Assembly (NCBI RefSeq): GCF_028858725.1 | Contig: NC_084790.1 | Span: forward strand, 3,292,001-3,356,000 | Length of the DNA stretch: 64,000 nt | Reading direction: 5' to 3' | Origin: Colius striatus | Lineage: Eukaryota; Chordata; Aves; Coliiformes; Coliidae | In this document: one piece after another, positions 55,201 through 64,000 of the stretch | Layout: each line of letters opens with the position of its first letter | How positions within the stretch are numbered: the first letter of the stretch is position 1 | Notes under the pieces: generated by a model | Databases searched by the model: none | Told to the model about the DNA's origin: nothing | The model's input: only the letters and a program-made list of their open reading frames with translations | Made by a program: the position numbers and the translations under genes

Positions 55201-58200
55201 CCAGACCTGGGCATATTGTGAGAATCTCTGTTCCCTTTGCTCTCAAAAAGCAGGAATCTCTAAGTGTGCCCTAATAACAGGCATGTTGTTCCAAAGGGAA
55301 ACAAAACAATGTGGGTGTTGTTTATGAACCTTGAAGGGCACAGAAAAGTTGCTGAACAAACTCAGTTTTCTTGTTGCCTTATCAGTTCAGCAAACCATTG
55401 AAGCTTGAGCTTGAATGTGGCGGCTTTAAGCACTCTCTTGAGCTCTGTGCTGGATGAGAGTAAACTACTGAATCGGGGTCACAGCCGAGTTTCAGACTGT
55501 TTCCTCTATGTAAGAGGAGGGAGAGTAGAGGGGAACTTTCAGATTCCTCCTTGTATGGTCTAAGACAAATAGCATCACCTTTCTGGGCTTGCATTTTCCT
55601 GTTTCAATGAAGACTAATATCACCTCCCTGCAGGCACCTGCAAGATAAATTGAGTTTTTCAGGGTGCTTGTTTCCTAGTGACAAGTCACGTGGCAGTGCC
55701 TCTGAACTGTGAACTTGTAGTGCTGGGGAGCACAGTGAGGTTGGAGAACAGCGAGTGGTTGCTTGCCAAAGTATCCTGTTTAATCCTTAACGCTGTTTTA
55801 CCTTTGATTCAAAGTCTAGAAGAAGTCAATGGTAGATTGAGTTGGCCTCAGCAGCTGGGTGAGCTCTGAGTTATTAAGAGTTTTAAAATTAACCCTTCCT
55901 GGAGTCCAAAGGAGGAACTCAGTGTTCTGCTGTGATAAGTGGTGTGAATAATCTTTAAGCAAACAGTCCATCCCCACTAGTTGAGCTGTTGCCTTTCATA
56001 GAGTCGTAGAAGGGTTGGGTTGGAAGGGACCTTTAGAGATCTAGTCCAACCCCACTGCAGAAGCAGCTCCCACCTAGATCAGGCCCTCAGCTCTGCACTC
56101 CCTCCAAGCCAAGTTTTGAGCCATACATAAATTCTTGGAGCCATTGTGTCTGTGTTGATTCTGATCATCAAAAAAAAACCCACCTGAAATCAAAACCTGA
56201 GTGTGTAGAGCTCCTTTGCTGTCTCTGTACCCCTGTTTCTCTTTTTATTTCCTGTCGTCCTACTGTGGTGCCTTGACAAATGTAGGGGGCAAAAACCTCC
56301 TGTGGGGTTCTCATGGGACTGTAGGCCATATGCAAATAAATGATACAATTCAAATTTCCCTTCCTCTTCAGCCTTGCTGAATAAAACTTGTCAGGGAGGA
56401 ACACGAATGGCCCACATGAGAAGAGGCAGTTTGCACTTCTTTCCTACACCAGCTCCCTCCCTTCCCTGTGATTGAGCACTTGCCCATTTTGTGAAACCTA
56501 AAATGTTGACTGTTGTATTCAGAATCCTGGGAAGGGGGATGCTGCTTCATCTACAGTTTCTTCCTTAGTTTGGACAGTGTGGCTACTTACATCCTGCTGT
56601 TCACCTGTTGGGTACACTTCAGAGGGAGGGGCATACACTCATCTGGGAGACCTCTCAGCAGTCATTTGGCAAAGTTGCAGCTTTTTTGTCGTGCACAGGT
56701 GCATGTTTTGAATGTGTTCTGGTGGGGTTGTTCCCCCCCTCCCTCCTCTCTCTGAGCAGGTAAAGCCACAACGCTGTTCAGCCGTCACACCAAAGCTATC
56801 ATTTGGGGGATGCAGACACGGGCAGTGCAAGGAATGCTGGACTTTGATTACATTTGCTCCCGGGATGAACCCTCAGTAGCTGCCATGGTTTATCCATTCA
56901 CGTAAGTACCGTGTTGCTGACTGACAGCGTTATCTTTCTGACTGCTTCCCTCACGTTCTTCTGTTAGCTTCCTCCTCTTCTGGTCTCTGCTGTTCTTTAG
57001 TGTAGCTCTGCCCTGGTCTACATATCTGCTTTACCACCTTCTCCTATGCTCCCTTCCACCATCAGATTGGCTTTGCTGATTGTTTTCGGTTTCCCTCAGC
57101 TATTGTTTTCAGGCTGCTCTGTTGAAAGAGCTTAATGTTAGCCACACAATTTGCTCTTTCAGAAGGTGTCCATGTTCTGTTTCTTCACTCACCAAGTAAG
57201 GCAGGCATGACTGCTTGGGTTTTCTTTAACAGCTTAGCAGAGGCAGTAGTGTGATGGGAGGTTTCTTCCACTCCTCTACTGTTTACTTCATGCTTGCCTG
57301 AGACATCTTGATTTGTGCCTGCAGCACCTGGAATTTTCCTGCACAAATACCAGCCAGAATCACAGCAGCTCTGCTAATAGACCAAAGCAGCCTGTCGTGG
57401 AGCCAAACACAGTTCTCTTAAAAACCAAAATCTTGTTCATCTTTTTCGTTCTCTTTGCTGTAGTGCCAGTAGTTTCTGAGCAGGCAGGAAGTGTGCAGAT
57501 CCTTCAGTTAGATAGGGTCTCTTGTGGTATTCACCCTCTCTTACCCTGTCCCCACAGCTAACAGGGCTGAGCCCACTGGGTGTTTCAAACTGCCCTCAGG
57601 AGGAACCTCCAGAGCACAGCTGTGCCTCAGCTGCTTTGTCAAATGGGGCAAACAGGGAGGAAAGAAGTGGCTGTCTGGCCCACTGCTGAGACAGTGAGGG
57701 GGAGCTCACATAAAGTGAAGGGAAGTCCTTTCATTTCTGTGACATTTGCGGACATCCAGGAGAGATGATGTCTAATCAACCTATGTCCTGCAGAGGATTT
57801 TGCCTCTTGACAATTAAGTACCTTGTACTGTTAGTCTGCAGCTCTGATGATAATTGCAGCTCTGTAATAACTTCTCAGCAAGTGCAAACCTCAGGGTACT
57901 AGAACTGAGTGCAGGCACAGCCATGTCTGTGGATGAGTGGCAACCTCTTGCAGTGTTGCAGTTGTTTAATGAATAAATAGCAAGAGGGATTAAAAGTTTT
58001 AAGGCTCCCTGTAATTAAATCTGATGCTGCTTGACCTTTTGGAAGAAGTCAGGCTGGAAAAACCTAGAATGTTTAGTTACAAATGTACGAGAACACAGCC
58101 AGCAAATGGCTAAACAGTACAGACTTCAGTGAAGTTCCAGTAAGAACATCTACCATACAGAAAAGACAACACCTACAGGGGAACCTTCCTAGGTGCATCT

Positions 58201-61200
58201 CCTGCAGTATGTGCAGAGCAGGGTGGGTAGAGTCTCAGTGTAGCAGAACTAGAAAGCTGACTGACACTCACATTGCTGACCTGGCTGCTCACTGCAGATA
58301 GTGGTTTCCTGTTCCCCCAGTCTGGTGTTTGTTCCAGCCCAGTAATGCAGCTTTGCATGCATCTCATTCATTACTCTTTCTGTGCCTCATTCTGTCTTCC
58401 AGCTTGGAGTAGAATTGAGGCTCTGGTAACTTCACTGTGGGAGAGCTTATTCATCTTGCTGGATGCCTCTGTCCCCATTATCCCGTCTCCTTCCATATGC
58501 TGCTCTGTTCTATACTCTGAAGAACCTTCTGCTGTTAGTATGGTCCCTCCCCATGTAAGCTCACTTGCTAGTGAGTGTCTCACAGTCAGTCTTGGTGTCT
58601 GAGAGCTGGGGTTTGTAAACTCCTCTGTCTGCATGCACTGTATCCCTGTGTCTTTTGGGTAGCCTTTAAAGGTCAAGGCTTTTCTGTTTCCTTCCCATAG
58701 TGGTGACCACAGGCAGAAGTTCTACTGGGGCCACAAAGAGATCCTGCTTCCAGTCTACAAGAACATGTCAGATGCCATGAGGAAGCACCCAGAGGTGGAT
58801 GTTCTCATCAACTTTGCCTCCCTGCGCTCTGCTTACGACAGCACTGTTGAAACCATGAATTATCCACAGGTGAGTGAGGGATCTAGAAGAAGCCCAAGAG
58901 AAGGAGGAAGACCTTGTCAGCAGGGTACTGATGTTTCTTTAAACCATAATGGTATTAGCAAATTGTCTCATTCCTCCAACTTGGCAGAGAAGTACCTCAA
59001 TTCTAACTGTTGTATAGACTGTGAGGAGGATGCTGGAACTGCATGGCAAATCCTGGCATTAAACTTGCTGTTTGTGCAAGAGGAACTTGGCACTTCTTAG
59101 TTACAAGTAATTACTTTGAGTTGATAAGAATATTGCACTGCTCTAATGTGCAAGGGGGAGAAAAGTCTCTGAACAGTACATTGTTCCAAAGTCTGAGACT
59201 TCAGGTCATGCATTGGGCCTTCCTGTATGAGAGTGCAGGTGGTCCTGGCAGAGTGGTGACACTGGGGGGTGTTAATGGTTTCCTTAATCTCGCTGCAGAT
59301 CCGCACCATTGCCATCATTGCCGAGGGCATTCCAGAGGCCCTGACTCGAAAACTGATCAAGACTGCTGATAAAAAAGGAGTCACTATCATTGGCCCTGCA
59401 ACTGTAAGTCCTTTTTCTCCTCTTGTCCGTCTGTCTTCATCTTCAGATCAGCTTTCTTGGAAGGATAAAGTATATCCTGCAGTCCATTTTGTCTTTAGTC
59501 ATGTAAAATGCACGTTAGTTTCTCATTTGAAGGGCACCTTGTTGCTGTGTTCAGTTTTGGGCCCCTTACTACAAGAAAGACACTGAGGGGCTGGAGGAGC
59601 ATGTCCAGAGCCAGACACTGGAGCTGGGGAAGGGGCTGGGGCACAAATCAGATGGGGAGCAGCTGTGAGAGCCCTGGGGATTTTCAGCCTGGAGAAGAGG
59701 AGGCTGAGGGGAGATAGGAGCACTCTCTGCAGCTCCCTGACAGGAGGTATTGGCCTGGGGCTAGGGTTTATCTCTGCTCCCAAGTAACTCTTGACATGAC
59801 AAGAGGAAATGGGCTCAAGTTGTCCCAGGGGAGGTTGAGATTGGAGCTGAGGCAGAACTGTTTCCCTGAGAGGGGTGTCAGCCCCTGTGCCAGGCTGCCC
59901 AGGGAGCTGGGGGAGTCCCAATCCCTGGAGAGGTCCTGAAGCTGTGGGGCTGAGGTGCTGAGGGCTGTGGGTTAGTGGTGGACTGGGTAGGGTGAGAGCA
60001 GGGCTTGGACTCCAGGAGCTTAAAAGACTTTTCCAACCACAATGATTCTGTGATTCTATGTCTTACAGAAACGTTTCTGTGCTTCGTGTGTATCTTAAAG
60101 GGCTTTTACATCTGTCTCTTAACTTTTTTGTAGGTCGGTGGGATCAAACCAGGTTGTTTTAAAATAGGCAACACAGGAGGCATGCTGGATAATATCTTGG
60201 CATCAAAACTGTACCGGCCTGGCAGCGTGGCTTATGTCTCACGGTCTGGAGGAATGTCCAATGAGCTCAACAACATCATCTCCCGAACCACTGATGGGGT
60301 GTATGAAGGAGTGGCCATTGGAGGAGACAGGTAGGAGTCTGCATCTTCAACACAGACGCCATTCTTTAGGTCAGTCAGCAGAAGGAAACTGGAGGAAGAA
60401 GGGCAGGTTGGCTGTTAGTTTTTTCTTCCTTCAGGAAGGTTTATGAAACAAATCCAACGTCTACAATTTTCTTTCTATGCTACCCAGATATCCTGGATCA
60501 ACTTTTATGGATCATGTCTTGCGTTATGAGGATACTCCTGGAGTGAAAATGATTGTGGTGCTCGGAGAGGTGAGTGAGACCAGTTCACTCCTACCTGGGA
60601 AATAGCCATGTGTTTTGTTTTGAGAGCTTGTGGCCTTGGCTGCAAGGTTGCTAGATAATAGCTGCAGGTAGGTGGCAGCTATTCATGCTGTTCCTGGATA
60701 CCTCAACTTTGAATTCATGCTTCTTTAATCAAAAGAAATTGAATGTACTCCACAGGCGAGCACAGTCTCCCCTGCTTAACAAAACAACATCAAATGAGGC
60801 TTTGTTCAGATACTTCAGTTGCTCCTTGATGAAAAAGGAGAAAACGAAAACCCAAGAAGCACTCTCTAGTGCATCTTGGAGCTGGTTCCTACAGAAGTGT
60901 AAAGTCTGGAAGCAGCTCAGCTCTTCTTCTTTCTGCAGATTGGAGGCACAGAAGAGTACAAGATCTGCAGGGGTGTTAAAGAAGGTCGTATCACCAAGCC
61001 AGTGGTGTGCTGGTGTATTGGTACTTGTGCCACCATGTTCTCTTCAGAGGTATGTGGGGAAAAAAATGTGGGCAAATGCATAAAGGATGTATGTATGCAT
61101 GGCAGGAAGAATGACACCCAGCTTCTCTCACTGTGCCTAAACCTTCCAGAATTGCAAGAACTTAACCTGCAGGAGTTAATAAACATAAGTGGTAAAGGCT

Positions 61201-63270
61201 TTTTGTGCTTCTGTAATCTGACACTGGAGATTTCTAAGGGATTCAGTGTACTTGTAAAGGTAGCCCAGAGATGCCAGGGAACACAGCAGATTGTAAGAGC
61301 CACCCGCTTCTGGAGTGGGGATGTGAAAGATGCATCTTAAACAGCTCTGGAGAGTGGGGGGGATTAAGGGAGGCAGAGCCTGAGGTCATTCCAGATCAGA
61401 GAACGCCCATCCTGTTGCAGTGCTGACTCTGTAGTCCCAACCAAGAGGTCTGTTAGCATGAAAAAGAAGGCAGATGAGCAGTCCGTGGCATTCCTTTGTC
61501 ACTGGTTTCCTAGTCAGTTCTTTGTTGTGCTTTACTCTCTGCAGATAAACAGCTTGTATTCCTTACTGCTGCCTCTTTTGTTTGTAGGTGCAGTTTGGCC
61601 ACGCAGGAGCTTGTGCCAACCAGGCTTCTGAAACTGCTGTTTCAAAGAATCAAGCCTTGAAGGAGGCTGGTGTGTTTGTTCCCCGGAGCTTTGATGAGTT
61701 GGGAGAGGTCATTCAGTAAGTCACACTAACGGGGCCCCTTCGGCAGGGGACAAAACCTGTTAGGGCACTGAGTTTTACCCTGATAAAGGAGTATACTCAT
61801 GCTTAAGAAAAGCAACTTGTATTCCTTATGGGTTTTTAAGGCCTAGATTAAGACTACCTCACTTATATCTCTTAAAGCACTGAAGTTAATAAATGTATTC
61901 TCTCCATAGGTCTGTCTACCAGGACCTTGTGGCCAAAAGAGTGATTGAACCAGCTGAGGAAGTGCCTCCTCCAACTGTGCCAATGGATTACTCCTGGGCA
62001 AGGGTGAGCTGTGCTTTTACCTGCTTTTTTTGGTTCCTTGGGATGTTTGCTGTGATTCTGGATGCTTATGGGAGACAGTATTGCCTTGGCACTTTATGGT
62101 GTTACTTGTGAGCTCACTGGGTGTGCTGGTTCTACACTGCTCTGAGGGCATTGTTGTTTGATCATTTGCCTCTTGCTTCTAAGGTAGGTTGTTTAAAATC
62201 CCATCTTCATGCTGTGATTTCAGGAGCTGGGCCTGATCCGCAAACCAGCTTCCTTTATGACAAGCATCTGTGACGAGAGAGGTCAGGAACTGATTTATGC
62301 TGGGATGCCAATCACTGAGGTCTTCAAAGAAGAGATGGGAATTGGAGGGGTTCTGGGCCTGCTCTGGTTTCAAAGGAGGTGAGGCAGCTTTTGGGAAAGT
62401 TCACAGATTCTTTGAAGTTCTTCTTAGTTTTCTTTTTGCTTAAAAGTTTATTAATAAACAACTCCAGCATTCATTTATGAATGTAGATTCACTGGAAATG
62501 CCATCTCTGTATTCCCTCTGCTGATACCACATAAGCATTTTGAGGCTTCATACAAGGATGTTTTAGTCTTGGGATGAAGTTTTATGCAAGTTTTGTGGTA
62601 CACTGAGGCAATTCTTCCATTCTAGGCCCACTTCCCATTCTGGCTGTTGTAATTGTCTCCTCGAGCCCGGAGAGACTGAGGGAGTTAACAAACATTTGTT
62701 AACCAGTCTACAGGGAAACTGAGTGTCAAAAGTTTGCTGCCTTCATTGGATGGTGCTTTTGTTAAAGGCTGTCTTGGTAGTAGCTGGAAGCTCTGGCTTG
62801 GCAGAAGAGGATGAACAGAACCGTAGCACAGCCTCATGCCTCCCCTCAAGGGGATCCCCAGAGCTCACTGATGTCTGTTTGCAACTCAGCCTACCAAACT
62901 GACCCTCAGGTGTGAGCTAAACAGCTCCTGTCGGAGCTGAATAAAAATGTGATGTCTGAGAAAGGTTCCAGGATGCCCTGATGGGTATGGTGACCCTACA
63001 GCTCCCTTTCTCTGTTCTGCTTCTTTGAGGCGTACACCTAAATCAAAAGTCACTGCCATCATGTGTCTTTTTATGCATTTTTCATTACAATAAATGACTT
63101 CAGTCTCTTTCTTGCTCAGGTTACCAAAGTATGCCTGCCAGTTCATTGAGATGTGTCTGATGGTAACAGCAGATCATGGGCCTGCTGTGTCTGGAGCCCA
63201 CAACACCATTGTCTGTGCAAGAGCTGGGAAAGATCTCATCTCAAGTCTCACTTCAGGCCTTCTTACTATC
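43230..63270 (+). CDS. ACLY: ATP-citrate lyase, residues 1-931; 3' end outside window
   Basis: ACLY cleaves cytosolic citrate with ATP and CoA to acetyl-CoA and oxaloacetate for lipid synthesis and histone acetylation. Coding exons: 43230-43388, 44509-44631, 46714-46776, 47477-47667, 48615-48694, 49179-49309, 51039-51157, 51629-51765, 52142-52203, 52367-52484, 53073-53227, 53630-53720, 54889-54918, 56760-56901, 58701-58869, 59299-59403, 60134-60330, 60488-60569, 60939-61049, 61588-61715, 61910-62003, 62224-62378 and 63120-63270. Phase is kept throughout. In register with human are Lys58 and Arg66-Gly67 (ATP-grasp), Asn346/Thr348/Tyr364/Arg379 (citrate), Thr447/Ser451/Ser455 (phosphorylation) and His760 (phosphohistidine). 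The last 170 or so residues of the citrate-synthase-like domain lie to the right. The ATG follows gtagcc in exon 2 and starts [13 protein letters not shown]. Confidence 0.97.
45470..46136 (-). mobile_element. Solo LTR-like element of an endogenous retrovirus in ACLY intron 3
   Basis: On the minus strand the right-hand part of the element reads TATATAAGTGA (about 45548), then about 25 bp on gacAATAAAttgg (about 45525), then a short segment ending cacgcaaca at 45470. This is the U3-R-U5 order of a retroviral LTR. The outer ends tgttg (45470) and caaca (46092) form a short inverted repeat. Alternatively the 6-bp GTTGCG repeated at 45471-45476 and 46137-46142 could be a target-site duplication. 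No internal gag-pol sequence follows. It is an old, non-coding remnant whose boundaries are uncertain. Confidence 0.55.
49179..49309 (+). CDS. ACLY: ACLY exon 7, ending at a GC splice donor
   Basis: It encodes [17 protein letters not shown] and later GREAYPE, part of the ATP-grasp domain. The conserved protein sequence requires the exon to end CCA GAG at 49309. The intron then starts GCAAGT rather than GTAAGT, and the next exon resumes GAA GCC TAC (51039). There is no GT that would keep the frame and the conserved [11 protein letters not shown] peptide, so this is a GC-AG intron with an otherwise perfect consensus. Confidence 0.88.
52560..53000 (+). mobile_element. CR1 LINE 3' end in ACLY intron 11
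   Basis: In sense orientation it reads gtctgtttagtctggagaag, ccctggcccaggctgcccac, ggaacctgctttagcagggg and cttgggctggatgagctctg, ending caattctatgattctatgaa with two copies of the CR1 terminal octamer. It ends about 70 bp before exon 12 (53073). Confidence 0.92.
53630..53720 (+). CDS. ACLY: ACLY exon 13: phosphoregulatory linker
   Basis: It encodes [19 protein letters not shown], then [11 protein letters not shown]. The residues fall at Thr447, Ser451 and Ser455, the known GSK3 and Akt/PKA/mTORC2 phosphorylation sites that raise ACLY activity. This linker joins the succinyl-CoA-synthetase beta-like half to the alpha-like half and contains the KKAK basic patch. Confidence 0.93.
54889..54918 (+). 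CDS. ACLY: ACLY exon 14: 30-nt cassette microexon
   Basis: It is exactly 30 nt, phase 1 on both sides, flanked by tctctttaacag and GTAGGA, and encodes [10 protein letters not shown]. Its size and position match the ten-residue segment (about 476-485) that is alternatively spliced in mammalian ACLY. Skipping keeps the frame. Confidence 0.88.
55997..56130 (-). mobile_element. Short CR1 LINE 3' end in ACLY intron 14
   Basis: It reads tcatagagtcgtagaagggt, tgggttggaagggaccttta, gagatctagtccaaccccac and gaagcagctcccacctagat, a reversed CR1 end truncated after about 130 bp. Confidence 0.88.
59535..60060 (+). mobile_element. CR1 LINE 3' end in ACLY intron 17
   Basis: In sense orientation it includes gttgctgtgttcagttttgg, gcctggagaagaggaggctg, aggggagataggagcactct, ctgcagctccctgacaggag, ttgtcccaggggaggttgag and gtgccaggctgcccagggag, ending tgattctgtgattctatg. 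This is about 525 bp of a CR1 tail with intact terminal octamers, ending 73 bp before exon 18 (60134). Confidence 0.93.
61588..61715 (+). CDS. ACLY: ACLY exon 21 with catalytic His760
   Basis: It begins GTG CAG TTT GGC CAC GCA GGA. By codon count from the ATG, CAC is residue 760, the histidine that carries the phospho-enzyme intermediate. The peptide continues [20 protein letters not shown]. It ends CA before GTAAGT, and the codon is completed in the exon at 61910. Confidence 0.95.
63120..63270 (+). CDS. ACLY: ACLY exon 24: start of the citrate-synthase-homology core; last exon in window
   Basis: It encodes [20 protein letters not shown], then [19 protein letters not shown]. This is the conserved tetramerisation/lyase region related to citrate synthase. 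It ends in phase 0 before GTAAGT at 63271. The following five exons by family count are not in the window. Confidence 0.94.
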
Positions 63271-63387
63271 GTAAGTACCTGATCTCCAGAGGATTTGGCT
63301 TTGTTACTCATTACTCTGTCTAGGTTTCATTACTATAAAATTAACATCTAGATTGGGTTGCAGAGCCATGGACAGGTTGTGTCTCTT

Positions 63388-64000
63388 CATAGAACCATAG
63401 AATGGTTTTAGCTGGAAGAGACCTTTAAGCTCACGGAGTGCAGCCTTTGTCCCAGCCCCATCAACCACGAAACCATTTTGCTCAGTGCAACATCCACCCA
63501 GCTCTGAAACCCCTCCAGGGACTGTGACTCCAGCACCTCCCTAGGCAGCTGTTCCAATGCCTGACAACCCTGTCAGCAAAGAAATTCCTCCTCACATCCA
63601 GCCTGAACCTCCCCTAGCGCAACCTGAGGCTGTTTCCTCTTGTTCTATTGCTTGTTACCAGGAAGAACAGACCCACTCCCACCTCACTACTATTTCCTTT
63701 CAGGTAGTTGTAGAGAGTGAGAAGGTCTCCCCTGAGCCTTTCAGATCCCTCAGCCCTTCCTCATCTGAGACATGCTCCAAAGCCTTTCCCAGCTTGGTAG
63801 CCCAGCCTCTGGATCCTCTCCAGCACCTCCATGTCCTTCTGGTAGAGAGGGGCCCAGAACTGGACACAGGATTTGAGGTGCAGCCTCAGCAAAGGCGAGT
63901 GCAGGGAATGATCAACTCCCTGCTCCTGCTGGCAACACTCTTCATGAGCCAGGCCAGGATGCCCTTGGCCTTCTTGGCCACCTGGGCACGCTGCTGGCTC
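63388..64000 (-). mobile_element. CR1 LINE 3' fragment running off the right edge (ACLY intron 24)
   Basis: It starts tcatagaaccatagaatggt, then tttagctggaagagaccttt. It continues through tccagcacctccctaggcag, gaaattcctcctcacatcca, cctcttgttctattgcttgt, gcccagcctctggatcctct and cacctgggcacgctgctggc. This is over 600 bp of reversed CR1, the longest copy in the window, still continuing at position 64000. Confidence 0.93.

Noticed and set aside
57760-57900. Possible C/D-box snoRNA in ACLY intron 15 (gatgatg and ctgatgataa elements)
   Set aside because: Box spacing is wrong, there is no terminal stem and no clear D' and D boxes, so it is not supported.

Overview
The window is vertebrate nuclear DNA and almost certainly avian. 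It carries many 3' ends of CR1 LINEs, with the typical 'gaatcatagaatggttgg...ggaagggacc' signature or its reverse complement, and one solo LTR-like element of avian retroviral style. Genes are compact and multi-exon with conserved GT-AG junctions. Four protein genes are recognised by translating exons and checking reading phase across every junction: DNAJC7 (+, 3' part), CNP (-, complete), ODAD4/TTC25 (-, complete) and ACLY (+, 5' part). The order and relative orientations match the human 17q21.2 block (ACLY-ODAD4-CNP-DNAJC7) read in reverse, so this is a conserved syntenic block. No species can be named from the sequence alone.

Layout. 1-8.6 kb: the last nine coding exons of DNAJC7, an HSP70/HSP90 co-chaperone with TPR repeats and a J domain. 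8.6-13.5 kb: a stretch with no supported gene, ending in an AT-rich patch with poly(A) hexamers on both strands. 13.5-19.8 kb: CNP, with a long inferred 3' UTR, four coding exons (the first contributes only the ATG) and a CpG-island promoter. A cluster of SOX-like motifs lies in its first intron. 20.1-31.8 kb: ODAD4, an outer dynein arm docking-complex TPR protein, in 12 coding exons giving 566 aa. Its intron 1 holds an 18-copy, 34-bp minisatellite. Its promoter has two X-box (RFX) matches, as expected of a motile-cilium gene. 31.8-34.4 kb: intergenic. 34.4-64 kb: ACLY (ATP-citrate lyase), with a CpG-island promoter, a non-coding exon 1, an intron 1 of about 8 kb, and coding exons 2-24 (931 residues). 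The gene runs off the right edge.

The genes do not form a pathway. ACLY is cytosolic lipogenic metabolism, CNP is a myelin/mitochondrial phosphodiesterase, ODAD4 is axonemal and DNAJC7 is a chaperone. The arrangement matters for expression: DNAJC7 and CNP converge tail to tail, ODAD4 and CNP are in tandem with only 364 bp between the ODAD4 stop codon and the CNP ATG, and ODAD4 and ACLY are head to head about 3 kb apart.

No new enzymatic or defence system was found. The items most worth a second look are the G-quadruplex-capable minisatellite, the paired X-boxes, the SOX-motif cluster, an apparent GC-AG intron in ACLY, a very poor splice donor in ODAD4, and the missing poly(A) hexamer between ODAD4 and CNP.
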